Positions 11,001 through 21,229 of a DNA stretch of 64,000 nucleotides are shown here, one piece after another. Source of the DNA: Taiwanofungus camphoratus (Eukaryota > Basidiomycota > Agaricomycetes > Polyporales > Taiwanofungaceae); the NCBI GenBank assembly GCA_003999685.1, contig CP021229.1:1674001-1738000 (forward strand), in the 5' to 3' direction. Position numbers and translations under genes: made by a program. Numbering within the stretch: position 1 is the first letter of the stretch; every line of letters starts with the position of its first letter. The notes under the pieces were generated by a model. It saw only the letters and a list, made by a program, of their open reading frames with translations. It searched no databases and was not told the origin of the DNA.

Positions 11001-12629
11001 AGTCGCCGTGACTTCGCGCCCTTCAGCACCTCTTATAGCACCTATCCGGTGGGCCTCCGCCTTAGTTATACCCTTAGGCTCACGTTGCGTCATTCCTACG
11101 TCCTACGAATAACCCTACGACTCCCCCATAGCCTTCATTACAGGCTATAGTACATCTCTCTACGTCCTCGAACTCTCCGACCTACACCCCGAGGTCATCA
11201 GACACTTCAGAGCTTCCAGCAACCTCGTTCTCCAATTTCTATTCCAAGTATTAGCTCTCTGAACTCTCCGACCTCTCCTACAGGTCCCCTACGCTAGCCA
11301 AACCTCGCTCTAACAAACCTCTAAGCCTTATGCCCTTTAGCTAACTCTAGCTAAAAGGACTTCGCAGCAGTCTCGTACCCTCTGCCACTTAGTAGAAACT
11401 ATAGTCCATTGGCTTATTGCTCCCTAACTCCATACAGCCTACGAAGTCAGCTCGCGCGATTTAGCTAAAACTTCGAAGGACTTTGCAGAATCTCAAAGAA
11501 CTTCGCGTACTTCGGAGGGCCTTGCAAGGCCTTAGAGATCGTATAGCACTTAGGAACAAGATCCTGTTGTGCAGGACCCTTGACCCCTTACTCCCCCACT
11601 TACAAAAAACAAGACATACAGGTTTCTCGGTATTATACAGGTTGTAGCTCCTACCTCACATCCCCACAGTTATCACCCTACCCCACAGCCACGTTGCGGA
11701 GCACTCCCTAGGTACCAGGGTCCCCTAGGTCGTATCATCGGTCCTGTGACCTCTCGCTTCTAGGACGGGGCCTCGGGTAGGCCCAGCTTCTTCGCGCAGC
11801 ATCCTGACTCATCGCTGCTTACGGTACGGGCTCCGGACAGGCCCCGGTTACTCATGAACATTGACTCATATTGGGCCCCGCTTACACATTCCGTCTTACG
11901 CTTACTGATTGCTAATACGGCCCGATGACTCATATCGCCTTACTTACGCTTACTCATGCTGATCCTTAGACCACATGCCATGGTCCGTGCACAGAGTAGA
12001 ATACATATATAAGGCCCTGTACTTTGTAGGTCGGACCTTAAGTTCGATCTGGTTACCAAGTAGCTAGTTACCACTAGCAATCTTATACTCGTATCTTGCA
12101 ACCTCTCGCTTTGTACTTGAGCACTCGCTCGACTCTATCGACTTCGCCCAGGAAGGACATACGCAGTGTCCATAAAGCCTCACTACTATCTCAAGTAGCC
12201 AGGTCCTCACGTTTGAGGCTTTCCGATCGTTGATACCAGTTTGTATCATTACTCATATTTTAGCAATCAGCAATGAAGTCCAGATTGCAATCATCATTGG
12301 ACTTCAGCAATGTCTAGAAGGTACATACACATCTTACGACCCAGCCATCAATGGCATAGGAGACATTCTGTACCAGGACCAGTTCAATTCACAATATGAC
12401 CCTCAGAATCTAAGAAAGGGACTTTACCAGAACTTCACAGTTCAATTGCAGAGCTTTGTAGATGAGGGAATGCCACACCTAACTCATCTGATGTTATCTG
12501 GGGTAAGCATTATCTGCTCATAGTTGTAGTTGACTTGGTACTGAGCAGTGAGCACTGACTGGATTTTGATGGTAGGTCTCACATGTTCCCTTGCATGAGG
12601 TTCACAACATTACTGTGACCTTGGATTAG
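2020..12629 (+). CDS. Small secreted protein, gene split by a 10 kb nested retroelement insertion in intron 1
   Basis: Exon 1 starts at 2020 and encodes a signal peptide ([17 protein letters not shown]) followed by [20 protein letters not shown], the start of a fungal secreted beta-sandwich-like family with an 'AP.NG' motif. The matching second exon lies 10 kb downstream, about 12264-12502: [14 protein letters not shown], then [12 protein letters not shown] and [10 protein letters not shown]. Exon 3 is 12576-12629, ending HNITVTLD and a stop. Exon 1 probably ends near 2152 at a GT donor; the exact junction is uncertain. Without the insert, intron 1 would be about 110 nt. The coding exons look intact, so a 10 kb intron might in theory be spliced, but fungal introns are rarely so long and the gene is probably silent or makes a truncated product. 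Function unknown; members are extracellular and often small. Exons 2 and 3 are almost free of CpG. Confidence 0.75.
3078..3577 (+). repeat. 5' LTR of the Ty3/Gypsy element
   Basis: 500 bp, starting TGTTACTGTTGGG and ending ATAACA. Contains a TATA-like AGTATAAAGG near 3301-3310. Same length as the 3' LTR, with about 11 differences, all transitions. Confidence 0.95.
9387..10256 (+). CDS. Accessory ORF of the chromovirus with two CCHC zinc knuckles
   Basis: An open frame of 289 residues lies between the chromodomain end of pol and the 3' LTR, where most Ty3/Gypsy elements have no gene. Its C-terminal third carries two motifs of the form C-x2-C-x4-H-x4-[15 protein letters not shown] and [14 protein letters not shown], the spacing of retroviral nucleocapsid zinc knuckles. 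The N-terminal two thirds is basic, then mixed, with no domain I recognise. A nucleic-acid-binding role is inferred from the knuckles alone. The likely initiator is either the first Met or the Met of [11 protein letters not shown] about 21 residues in. It looks whole. It could be a duplicated, diverged gag tail or a captured gene. Confidence 0.65.
   Translation: MTTVQLPCKEPFRSTSRPPPTMSHRTNAARARLAASILTAGNARTLNPFLRGPQNLPNFTEGIVVPLPRQATSGLAADFLTPADRLGWVLANERLRPAVDTALVVWPDLAAQVAIFRHQAEVVLHLDQVIRGYRGEREKGEHDEAKWWASPIREIGISYWQACNATRSHLNFLLRTDIVSALEHLLPPSSVITRPAPSTQDEWTVCLHPECRPLNRWTGACEFCMGLDHVAADCIHRPRLGEPAVEPFVPPRCLDCFTDDHDTDQCPKAGAAWSEISGSKQPDEEATRS
10298..10797 (+). repeat. 3' LTR of the Ty3/Gypsy element
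   Basis: 500 bp, starting TGTTACTGTCGGG right after a purine-rich tract and ending GGTAACA, followed by the CAGTG duplication. It keeps more CpG dinucleotides than the 5' LTR. Confidence 0.95.
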
Positions 12630-13023
12630 GCTCTGTCCTCTCCTAATACTGTTTAGTTTTGTCATCTTTCAAATAAATATTGCACATGATTGTGTGAGAA
12701 CAAGCAAAAAAATGATGGTGGGTGTGGTTTGTCTACAGGCATGAATGAAGCCTGAAGGGCAATCACATAAGGTAAGTACATGAAAATTGATCATTTATAT
12801 ATCTTGTACCCCCCCTGCACTATCTTGGCTGAGCTTGTGAGTTCGCCACGATCGCGTGCTCCAACAGATTGCATACTTTTACATTGATATGCAAGTTTGA
12901 AATGGACAAGTCTCGGAGGCATGCCATACACGCGCTGTGACTCTCTTCACGTGCTTCCGTGACATGCGTGCTTCGTGTAGTTTCCTGCCTGTGTGCAAAG
13001 GTCAATCCTTCTACTACGGAGTC
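12630..13023. other. Intergenic stretch, CpG-poor
   Basis: Contains the 3' flank of the secreted-protein gene and the upstream region of the BTB gene. No coding feature recognised. Confidence 0.5.
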
Positions 13024-13913
13024 ATGCCTCCAAGGCCGAATAAACGTCGACATCGATCTCCCTCTATTGTCTTCGTGCGGATGCAGAGAACGGCTCCGCC
13101 TCCATTCGACTCTCCAGACGCCGACCTCATCCTACAGACACACCTCGACACCCGGTTCCTGGTGTCCAAGTCCATCATCATGGCAGGCTCCGATTATTTT
13201 CGCCGTCTCCTCTCTTCATATCCCCTGTCCTCTTCAGCCAGCCCCACGATCATAGACAACATGCCCGAATCGGGCGCGACTATTGAGACGATTCTTCGTC
13301 TGACGTATCCCGTGCCCGAACCCATCCTTTGTGACCTCGACGACGTATGCGACGCGTATGAGGCGGCGAAAAAGTACCAGATGAGCAAAGCGCAATACTC
13401 TTTGCGACGAATGTTCTCAGCGTCTCGGTTCATGGACGTCGAACCTGTTCGCGTCTACGCCATTGCACGGCGGTTTGGGCTGGAAGATGTCGCTGAGAAT
13501 GCTGCCAAACACGCCCTTAAATCTCCTCCAGTATGGCCTAACTACGAGGAATTCAACGACATATCGGCAAGGGAGTACCATGCCCTCATCAAGCTGCATC
13601 GGAAGCGAGGGTCTGCTGCAGCCGCCTGCCTCGATGACGCAACGAAAGCCTGAAGCCTTGCGGGATGTGTCAATATTCAACTGCGGGACCGGAGGGCGTT
13701 CCTTGCTGATGGACTCAGTATGTACTACGTGCGCGACCTGTCTTATTGCAGTCGCCCACCAGTGATGTAGTGTGCACGCCCGCCTTTCTGGCAGAAATAG
13801 AGGAGGAGACTTGTGAGGGTTGCATCCAGAGCATATTCTATGCTTTTCTTCCTGGAGGCGCAATTACCAGACTCAAAGTCCTCATAGAATCTCTGCCAGG
13901 GCCACTCTTGTGA
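13024..13913 (+). CDS. BTB/POZ domain protein
   Basis: The long first exon (stop-free to 13653) encodes FDSPDADLILQTHLDTRFLV followed by SKSIIMAGSDYFRRLLSSYP, the start of a BTB/POZ fold in which surface residues hold a substrate or a CUL3 ligase. YPVPEPILCDLDDVCDAYEAA and RRFGLEDVAENAAKHAL are the BTB end and the helical region behind it, as in the many BTB proteins of Agaricomycetes. A C-terminal exon, 13752-13913 in phase (SPTSDVVCTPAFLAEIEEE ... LIESLPGPLL), matches the usual end of this family, so at least one intron lies between about 13640 and 13752; I could not fix its borders. I chose the Met of MPPRPNKRRHRSPS; the Met at 13084 is an alternative. Cellular role unknown. Confidence 0.8.
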
Positions 13914-16601
13914 CAGATTCTCCAGGTATGACTAATGCCTTCCTCGACGTATGGTTGTCTGTTTCCTCCCTCATAAACTGATTGTTATTTCAGGAATAAG
14001 CGGGCGTCCATCATGCAGACCATACCCTCGCATGGATTCCTTCAGACGGAAACGAGCAGCTGCAATATTTTTTTTCAATGATCTGATACTGAGATGTACT
14101 GAATAACCACAGTTTGTATCATGGGCGCATGACGTCGAAAAGTAGTTCTTGCAGACCTTCTGAAGACGCATAGGCGAACGTCTCTAAGCCACCTAGCTTT
14201 GCATTGCAAGCTGGATGTTTCCCGGTGAAGGCTAAGTAGCCAATATTCGACAAATCGACTGTCACAGGACGTCCGATTTTTTTTCTTCGCTGCACAAATT
14301 GAAGGCAGCATTATATATCCTGAACGAGCATATTTTTTGCGACGCCGTTTTTCGGTAAGCGTTATCTGTCGGTACCGCATTTCACGTCTGCTTACATACG
14401 CGGCACATGTCGCCCACTTATCTTTAAAATTATGATTAGTGAGAATAGTATTCCGTATACTTTCTCCTAGTCCGACACTATCACCCGCTTTTCTGAAACT
14501 TGCTCTAGGGCTGTGTCAGCACTGCTGTCTACCTGCGCAAGTCGTTCAACACACCAGCACTCCCTAGATGCTGGTTTTGCTCTAGCACATTGGAATGTGA
14601 ACCCCAGGTAAGAAGCGGATCAGTTCCTACAACTGCGTTAAGTTTGTTATTACAAACCATTTATCCAATCTGACTCCAATAAGAACTAGCAAATTACGGC
14701 ACCGCTTCAAGCCTCGCGCTCGAGCATGACGAGCTGTCTCGAGGAGTCACCGTGATCGTTGACCGAACATGGCAAAACGGGACGATGATTGTCCTTGAGA
14801 GCAAACTTAGCTACTAAGCTGTATTCATGAGCAAACATGACCAACACACATCCGTTGATCCTTGCGATTATACCACTCGACATTGCCCCTCGCAACCACA
14901 AGAATCTGATGGCATCATAACACGCCGCTGAATCCCTCTAGCTTCTGGAGGCTGTGGAGCCCTTGCCACCGGCCGACGAGCTACGCCTCCGCCTTCGCCT
15001 TCCAGTTTGTACTGACAATTCTTCGTGATCGTAAGCGAGAGTGCCAATCGATCGGATCTCTCTTGTCTGCCCACCCCGAAGCATTCATTCTTCGAGAAGT
15101 ACCTCAAGTCGTCGGACATATTCATCTCACCCCGACGTCGAGCCGCATCGAGCAGTTGGTGGGCATGTTCCTTTGAAGCTTCCTTCGAGCGGATCAGGCC
15201 GTTTCATGCCTTCTAGATGTTGACCCCTGAGCCCATGATGCCGACTATCACATTGGCATGTACACCCTGGCAGAGTTGATCCAAGCCATTTTTGGGAGTC
15301 CCAGCTCACATCCACTCACATAGCTGAGGGAATTCCGCGGCGGAAGATACAGATGGAGAGTGAGTTCAACTCGTGCTGTTCCCTCTCATGCAGCGACCGT
15401 CGATCAAGCCTAGTGTCACATCTTGAAAACTCACCGTAGGCCGTTGACGCTTTGCTGCAAACTGTGCGGTCATCCGCTTGCATGTCGGTTACATGCCCCT
15501 CGCCTACTAATGGTGAAGTCTAGAACCCGGTACTGACCACATTATACACGTCCGAGAAATGAATTGTAGTCCGGCTGCGAATTTCAGAGCCCGATGTATA
15601 CCTGTGCTGTGGGAACGGAACTGCGTGTGGGGTGTAATCAGCGCGTCAAACAAAGACCTTCGCCTGCTTCTTAGAAAGTAACAGTTGTACTAACATCCAC
15701 ATTTATCAATTGATTACTATGGTGTCCAGAGGTGATCCCAATGAAGCTAGACTTCAACTTCAAATGAACTTCTCTGTCGACAAGTCGGCGCCACCCACCA
15801 CCCACACCCATCGCGCTAGCTATCAAAAAATAGCTTCTTATCGATTGAAGGAACCAATAAGGGATCAATCATTTGTTGACAAGGTCAGTGTCGTCACATC
15901 AAGGCCTCTGAATATTTTCCATGGCCAGTGAGCGTGGTCGTGCTACAGTAGCACAACCATAGTAGTGGTGCTAGCTCTATGATGCATCACCCTAGTATTT
16001 ATCGAGTACATACTGCTTCAGTACAACATTTTTATTACTTTTTGTATCACCCCTGCCTGTTACGGCCGTTACTCATCTCACAGTTCGGATACGATTATAT
16101 ACATGGCATTGCGAGCATTGTTCCATAATATGGAAGAATAGGCTGTCTACAGTGTGTTGCATAAGTACACCTCTTTGTTTTAGAAGCCGCGCGCAAGCAC
16201 GCAATGTTCTTCTGGTTCCCAGGACTATCAGCTGATATCCCGCTGACTGTAGTCAGACTACGTTCAATTCCTCGGACGTGTAACGATTTGGTGCCGTATC
16301 TTGCAGCCCAGCCTGTTTGGTCGATGTCTCCTCGAAAGGTACACTTGTGACGCACCATATCGCGAATCAAGACACATTCGTAGCCGCAAAATGGAACGAG
16401 AACTTGTGGTGGTAATAGTGATTGTAAGAGTAGGCTGCACATGAATGATGCACATGTTCGGATCGTAGAGTCAGCAACAATGCTCGGTGTAGCGCAGGAT
16501 AAGTCCCGATAATTCAAGTCTGTCGAATGATATATACCCTCCGTCAGGTAATCACTAGTTTTGAACTCGATGGAGGCAGTGCAAAGTGTAGATCACGATT
16601 T
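13914..16601. other. Gene-poor stretch with one weak coding candidate
   Basis: No convincing gene. On the minus strand about 14868-15200 a frame reads SKEASKEHAHQLLDAARRR, then MSDDLRYFSKNECFG; it looks coding-like but has no family I know and no clear start. The rest, including 15.3-16.6 kb, shows only short random frames. Confidence 0.45.
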
Positions 16602-18240
16602 TCAAATGAGCTTGCCAGTTGGTTCAAGTCCCTCAAATCCACCCGCTCTATAGTCGTACGCAAGAATTCCACGGAGGTATGTCTTGTCCACGCGGCCGCA
16701 TAAATCCAGACCCTCATATGGTGTGAGTTTATTCTTGAAGTTCAGTGATTGTTTGGTGACCTGGTATCGCAGCATCAATCACTTCGTTCATTTACCAACC
16801 TCGGCTAACCGCACCTTGACCTCGGCCTCGGGGTCCCATATGATTAGATCGCCGTCATAGCCAACCTTGAGCTCACCCTTCTGGCTGTTGAGACCAGCGT
16901 GCCTAGCGGTCTTTGTGCACACCCACTCCACGATCTTGCCGATTCCTACGCCCCGCTTCCTGCCCTCGGTCCATAGCAGACTCAGTCCTAGCCCAAGAGT
17001 GCTGATCCCGCCCCAAGCTCCCATAATGTCGCCGTCTTCCATCTTTTTTAATGATGCGACGCATGGACTATGATCGCTGACTACGCAATCAATGGTACCA
17101 TCAAGCAAGGCTTGCCACAACTCCTCGCGATTCGACTCTTCACGGATGGGAGGACAGCACTTGAATTCAGGGCGGCCGTGAGGAATGTCCTCCGAGGTAA
17201 GGCAAAGATAGTGAAAGCAAGTTTCGACGGTAAGAGGGAGACCGCTCGATTTGGCAGCCCGGATGAGGGGCAGCGCGAGAGCAGCTGAAAGATGAACGAT
17301 GTGCAGGCGCAGTTTAGGATATTGGCGATGCAAAGTCGTGATCAAAGAGATAGCATCCACCTCGAATTGCTGAGGACGAGAGGAGAGGAAAGTTGAATAC
17401 AAAGTACGGTCCCTGGATTCAGTAGATGAGGCCTGCGGAGCCTTGTCAAGCTCCGCGTGGAAACAGAGGACAGTCGAAGTATCCTGCTGACTTAAGTCAA
17501 TATTATCGCAATATTATCTCAAGAGCAGGCTTGCCTGCAATTCCTTCACTGCCAGCCGTAATTCAGGCTCTGCTATGCATGGGAATTCCTAAGAGACATG
17601 AGAAGACATATTCAGATATGCTTAGACAACATACGTCGACACCACTCTCGATGAGGAAGCACTTGAATCCCCTTACGCCAGCGTCGGTGAGCGGCTTGAG
17701 GTGCACCTATCACGCTGTTGCTATTAGTGGCCATTGCTATGGGTGAGAAAGATGTGCTAAGCGACAACCTGGTTTCCAGGGATGACACCTCCCCAGAATG
17801 CAACGTCTGACCAACATTGCCCGCGCGCCGCTTGTTGCTTGTCATGTAGATTCTTCACGGTTGTCGTGGGAGGAATAGAATTCAAAGGCATGTCCACGAC
17901 CGTAGTGACACCACCGGAGACAGCTGCGCGAGTGCCTGTCCAAAACCCTTCCCAGTCTGTGCGACCGGGTTCATTGAGATGAACGTGAGCACTGGGATGA
18001 CGAATTAAGCATGGCCCACAGTATTGACATGAACACCACTCACTCAACGAGGCCTGGAAGAATGTAGCGCTCGCCAGCATCTATCCAGTCATTGTCGTCG
18101 ATATCTGGGAAGTCCTGTCGCTCATGGACACCGCTGCGTATGTCGACAATTTTCCCCGTCGTTATATCCACGATTACAGCAGCACGGCACAACTCGCCGT
18201 CCACCAGCACGTTGTATCCTGTGAAAACTCGGTTAGGCAT
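16602..18240 (-). CDS. DAL1: Allantoinase
   Basis: Hydrolyses allantoin to allantoate in purine degradation, letting the fungus use purines as nitrogen source. Six exons: 18240-18044, 17991-17769, 17706-17635, 17588-17535, 17483-16800 and 16760-16602, 462 residues, the usual length. Metal-binding and active-site motifs of the cyclic amidohydrolase superfamily are present: [22 protein letters not shown] with the lysine that is carbamylated in the family, FHAEL, LHIVHLS, ETCFHYL and SDHSPC. The C-terminus has [10 protein letters not shown] and KTYLRG. I start at [15 protein letters not shown], which aligns with the family. Intron 4 (17484-17534) uses a GC donor (AG|GCAAGC) instead of GT. The last intron (16761-16799) would be only 39 nt, so its borders are less sure. 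Confidence 0.95.
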
Positions 18241-18789
18241 GTGTTTCACTGTAAAAAGACAATGAAGGTGATGATGGGAAGGACCGACGGCCTCTCTGCT
18301 ATCACTCGGGATCAATATTCAATGTATAAGTATGCGACAGATAAGATCGTGTGTGGATTTCCGATCCGGGAAACCGACGTCGTTCAACTGAAACTCTCGT
18401 GTCTCACAGCCTCAAGCTTCAGACTTAAGTACAATTGATGCGAGCGGGCCGAGGCTGTGTAGTATTCCATTTCTGCCAGTGTTCCCCGAGATCTGTCAAC
18501 TTTGTATCTTGATATAAAGTCAGGTTGAACTGACACAACTCCGAGGGCTTGTCCGAGTGTACCTTAACCACCCATGCGGTCTTTCATCACCTATTGGCAG
18601 GTTGAAACTTGGACTCTTTAAGCCATTCTCTGTACGGCACTGACTGGCTCGTCGGGAACTCTGCAGTGAGTAAAATGTGTCCCAGATTGAACGAGGGGTA
18701 CTAAAATCCAGCGGCTTGAAGCCGCTTCTCGCTAGTGCATAGTACAGCGCGACTTTGACTACGGAATTCTCCAAGGGCTTCCCGTCTGC
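18241..18789. other. Divergent intergenic region between allantoinase and the Yippee-like gene
   Basis: 549 bp that must carry promoters for both divergent genes. No TATA box or known operator stands out. Confidence 0.5.
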
Positions 18790-19434
18790 ATGACCGAAGG
18801 GCTCCCTCCAGAACATAGCATGCACACGCTCAACACTAACCATCAATTTTCCCCTGAACTGACTTGCAAAAACTGTCACACATATATTGTCGGGGCAGCT
18901 TGTCTTCTATCTAAGGTGAGCGAGATACCGGACTATCTTCTTGTTCTGATTGAAACTTGGATCGGTAAGGCATTCCGTGGGTATGCGGGTAAAGCCGCAC
19001 TCTTCACTCAAGCGTAAGGCTCCATACGAAACCAGAGACATACGAATGACCACTGACGGGACGTTGGCCGCAGGTCCAACATTTCTCTAGAAACTCCTCG
19101 CGTGCACCTAATGGATACAGGCGCACATACAATCCAAGAACTTACTTGCACGACATGTTCGTCCTACCTGGGCTGGAAGATTGTGCGCGCGCATGAATTT
19201 CCAGAGAAGTGGAAGGAGGGGAACTATCTGCTCGAGCTTGAGCTCCTAGAGAACAACTTCGCGCAGGCAGAGACTGAGTATGAGGACGCAACACGCGAGT
19301 TTATGGAGAGGTTGCAGTTGGGGCACAGACGAACATCGACAGATTCTCAAGGTTGCCGGGAGCGCCCACATGGTCCGCGTAGTCTTCCTCCCAGTTTGAG
19401 ACCTCAAAGGAATCGATTCAGTGTACCAACGTAG
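18790..19434 (+). CDS. Yippee-like zinc-binding protein
   Basis: Three exons: 18790-18915, 18970-19013 and 19074-19434, 176 residues. The Yippee fold (also found in Mis18 and cereblon) binds one zinc through two CxxC pairs; here they are CKNC (LTCKNCHTYIVG) and CTTC (LTCTTCSSYLGWKIV). Between them are SKAFRGYAGKAALF, equivalent to the family's 'SKxFxGxxGxAxLF', and TGAHTIQELTC. WKEGNYLLELELL closes the domain. The last 60 residues are a polar tail outside the domain. Yippee-like proteins are small nuclear or centrosomal proteins in animals; the fungal role is not settled. Confidence 0.92.
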
Positions 19435-19897
19435 TCGTGAGAATAATGTCAGAATGAGACTGAGACCTTGACACAATTTCTGACAAGGCAATGTTGCATG
19501 TGCTCGGAATCAAAACGCACTGATTGATGATCGACTTGGGTTCGAAAGCCTTCCTTCGTCAACGATTCGACGATTCGTATTTTATCTTAAAGAGAGCAAC
19601 TCCTCTCTAGTGCATATGATGTAGGGCTAGCGACTTTCCAGGGAAGCGCCGACTGTGTCGCCCTGAACACGGACTACCCAGTCCTGGAATCGCACTTCGT
19701 GTCCGGATGAGATTGAAAGATGTAATGGAAATTATCCCACGTCGTGATCAAACGGAAGGCTGTTACCAAACGGTGCGTATATTAGCCCGTGAAACAGATG
19801 ACTGTTCACATACTTTATATGGTCACGTACCCAGAAATAATGATACACAAAACTCCGATAGCTATCAGTGATAGGAGAAAATCCCATGATTACCTCT
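19435..19897. other. Convergent intergenic region
   Basis: 463 bp between the 3' ends of the Yippee-like gene and VPS29. Nothing recognised beyond presumed transcript ends. Confidence 0.5.
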
Positions 19898-20711
19898 TCA
19901 CCATACACTTTGAGGCTGTGAAGACGCAGGGCTAGATGGGATGGTTTGTGGCATGACCGTACTTCTCGGCACCTCTTTGAGCACGTCCGTATCTTTCCTG
20001 TACTCGATTTTCTCCACTCGGACCTCACCCTCGATGAGCTGATAGACATAAGTCACGACTACAGGGCCTTGGATATCCATCAATGCAAATGACGGCGTAG
20101 GATCGCTATGATAAGTCATGAAGAAGAGGATAAACGAAGACGCCAAAGTGAGAGGTGCATACGCACCCGCTGACGGTGCCAATCCATGCTCCTGTTGCTG
20201 ATCCTGGGTTGACAAAGAAACGGTTGTCGTATTCAACGGCTTGGAACCTGTGCACCATTGGGTTTGACAACCCTTCGCTCGACAACATAGGGAGGAACGC
20301 ACGTATGAGTGTGTCCAGAGACTAATACATCCACATCCAGCTGTCTTGCAATAGAACTTAGAGAGTCCAAATCACCCGTGGGGATGCACTGATGGCCATG
20401 AATGACTCCAATCCGTATTGGAGAATGTGTCACGGTTATAGACAACGGAAATGAGGTCTACAGGACTTGCCGATCAGAATGCATAAAATATTGATTAGCT
20501 GAGCGGCACATACCTCATCGTAATCTCCTCGAACAATATGAACATCGGGAGAGACAGTGCGCAGATATTCGTAAGTCTCTCTATCACAGACATTACCGGT
20601 GCACAATATCTGTTGAATCTTCCCCGGGACTAGTAGTTTCTTGAACTTTGTAGGAAGGTCGTGAATCCTGTGCGGAATATGCAGATCACCGATTATTAGT
20701 ACAAGGACCAT
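19898..20711 (-). CDS. VPS29: Retromer subunit Vps29
   Basis: Core subunit of retromer, which with Vps35 and Vps26 returns receptors from endosomes to the Golgi. Four exons: 20711-20514, 20457-20303, 20247-20167 and 20105-19898, 213 residues. The metallophosphoesterase-like fold is clear: [71 protein letters not shown], and [19 protein letters not shown] near the end. The start was set at [11 protein letters not shown] because all family members begin there. It has a C-terminal tail of about 25 polar residues beyond the fold. It is divergently placed to MDM35 with 149 bp between start codons. Confidence 0.96.
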
Positions 20712-20860
20712 CGTGGTGTTGTTGAGAAGTACTAGTGGGTACTGTTGATAGTACTTAGTACACCGTGTCTTGCCGGGCGTCATTCTGCTTACGTCAGCTT
20801 GCCTTGCCCTGAGGACTGAAGACGGCGATTTCGTTGTCTTTTATCCTGTCTCATCGATTC
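20712..20860. promoter_or_regulatory. Compact bidirectional promoter VPS29 / MDM35
   Basis: Only 149 bp separate the two start codons, so both 5' UTRs and both promoters must share this segment. No TATA box is evident. Confidence 0.6.
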
Positions 20861-21229
20861 ATGTCCAATAGCTTATCAGAACAATGCACCCCTTTCAAAA
20901 AGGAGTATGATGCTTGCTTCAATGCCTGGTTCGAAGGTTATCTCGAGCCTGCTGTCTCTGCATCTACCACACTCGAACAGCGCTCGCAGTATTCCCAAGA
21001 AAAGGCTGCCGAATATGAACGCAACTGCGGTAAAGTCTGGTCACAGTACCGCGAATGTGTGCAGGTATCGAGCCCACTCTTATAAGCTAGTAGCTTGAGT
21101 AACACCTGCATTGTAAAGAAAGCTGTGAAGGAGAAAGGTCTTGACGCCCTGCTTGACCAGGCCCGACAGGAAAATCCCTTGAAGGATCCGCCGCCGCCTC
21201 CAACCGTAGACGGAGCCTCCTCTTCGTGA
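20861..21229 (+). CDS. MDM35: Mitochondrial intermembrane-space protein Mdm35 (TRIAP1 homologue)
   Basis: Partner of Ups1/Ups2-type lipid-transfer proteins in the mitochondrial intermembrane space; it stabilises them and helps shuttle phosphatidic acid or phosphatidylserine. Two exons, 20861-21064 and 21119-21229, 104 residues. It carries the twin CX9C signature: CTPFKKEYDAC and CGKVWSQYREC, which form two disulfides after import by Mia40. The first exon starts MSNSLSEQC, as in homologues, and the second begins KAVKEKGLDALL. A short proline-rich tail (PPPPPT) follows. The linker between the two CX9C hairpins is somewhat longer than in yeast. Confidence 0.95.

Larger units (their letters stand above)
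2257..11737 (-). repeat. Repeat B, copy 1 (LTR-like, about 1.76 kb), interrupted by a Ty3/Gypsy element
   Basis: Starts TGATGAGTCC and ends CCTAGGTCGTATCA, with TCGG directly repeated on both sides (2253-2256 and 11738-11741). TG...CA ends and a short target duplication fit a solo LTR. It is non-coding and rich in short palindromes such as TTAGCTAA, CTTCGAAG and ACTTCGCGAAGT-like words. It matches 55683-57290 in inverted orientation at roughly 90 percent by eye. The orientation given here is relative to that copy. The two parts are 2257-3077 and 10803-11737; the 7.7 kb element lies between them. Confidence 0.7.
2234..12232. mobile_element. Composite nested insertion; outermost layer LTR-like (about 520 bp of its own sequence)
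   Basis: The direct repeat ATACC at 2229-2233 and 12233-12237 flanks the whole 10 kb block and fits a 5 bp target-site duplication. The outer layer consists of 2234-2256 and about 11738-12232. It contains a TATA-like motif near 12003 and has the size and look of a solo LTR, but its ends are not the canonical TG/CA, so the class is tentative. Repeat B sits inside it, and a Ty3/Gypsy element sits inside B. No protein-coding capacity is seen in the outer layer. Confidence 0.55.

Noticed and set aside
19540-19560. GGGTTCGAAAGCC as a tRNA B box
   Set aside because: No A box or acceptor stem can be placed at the right distances, so no tRNA gene is called.
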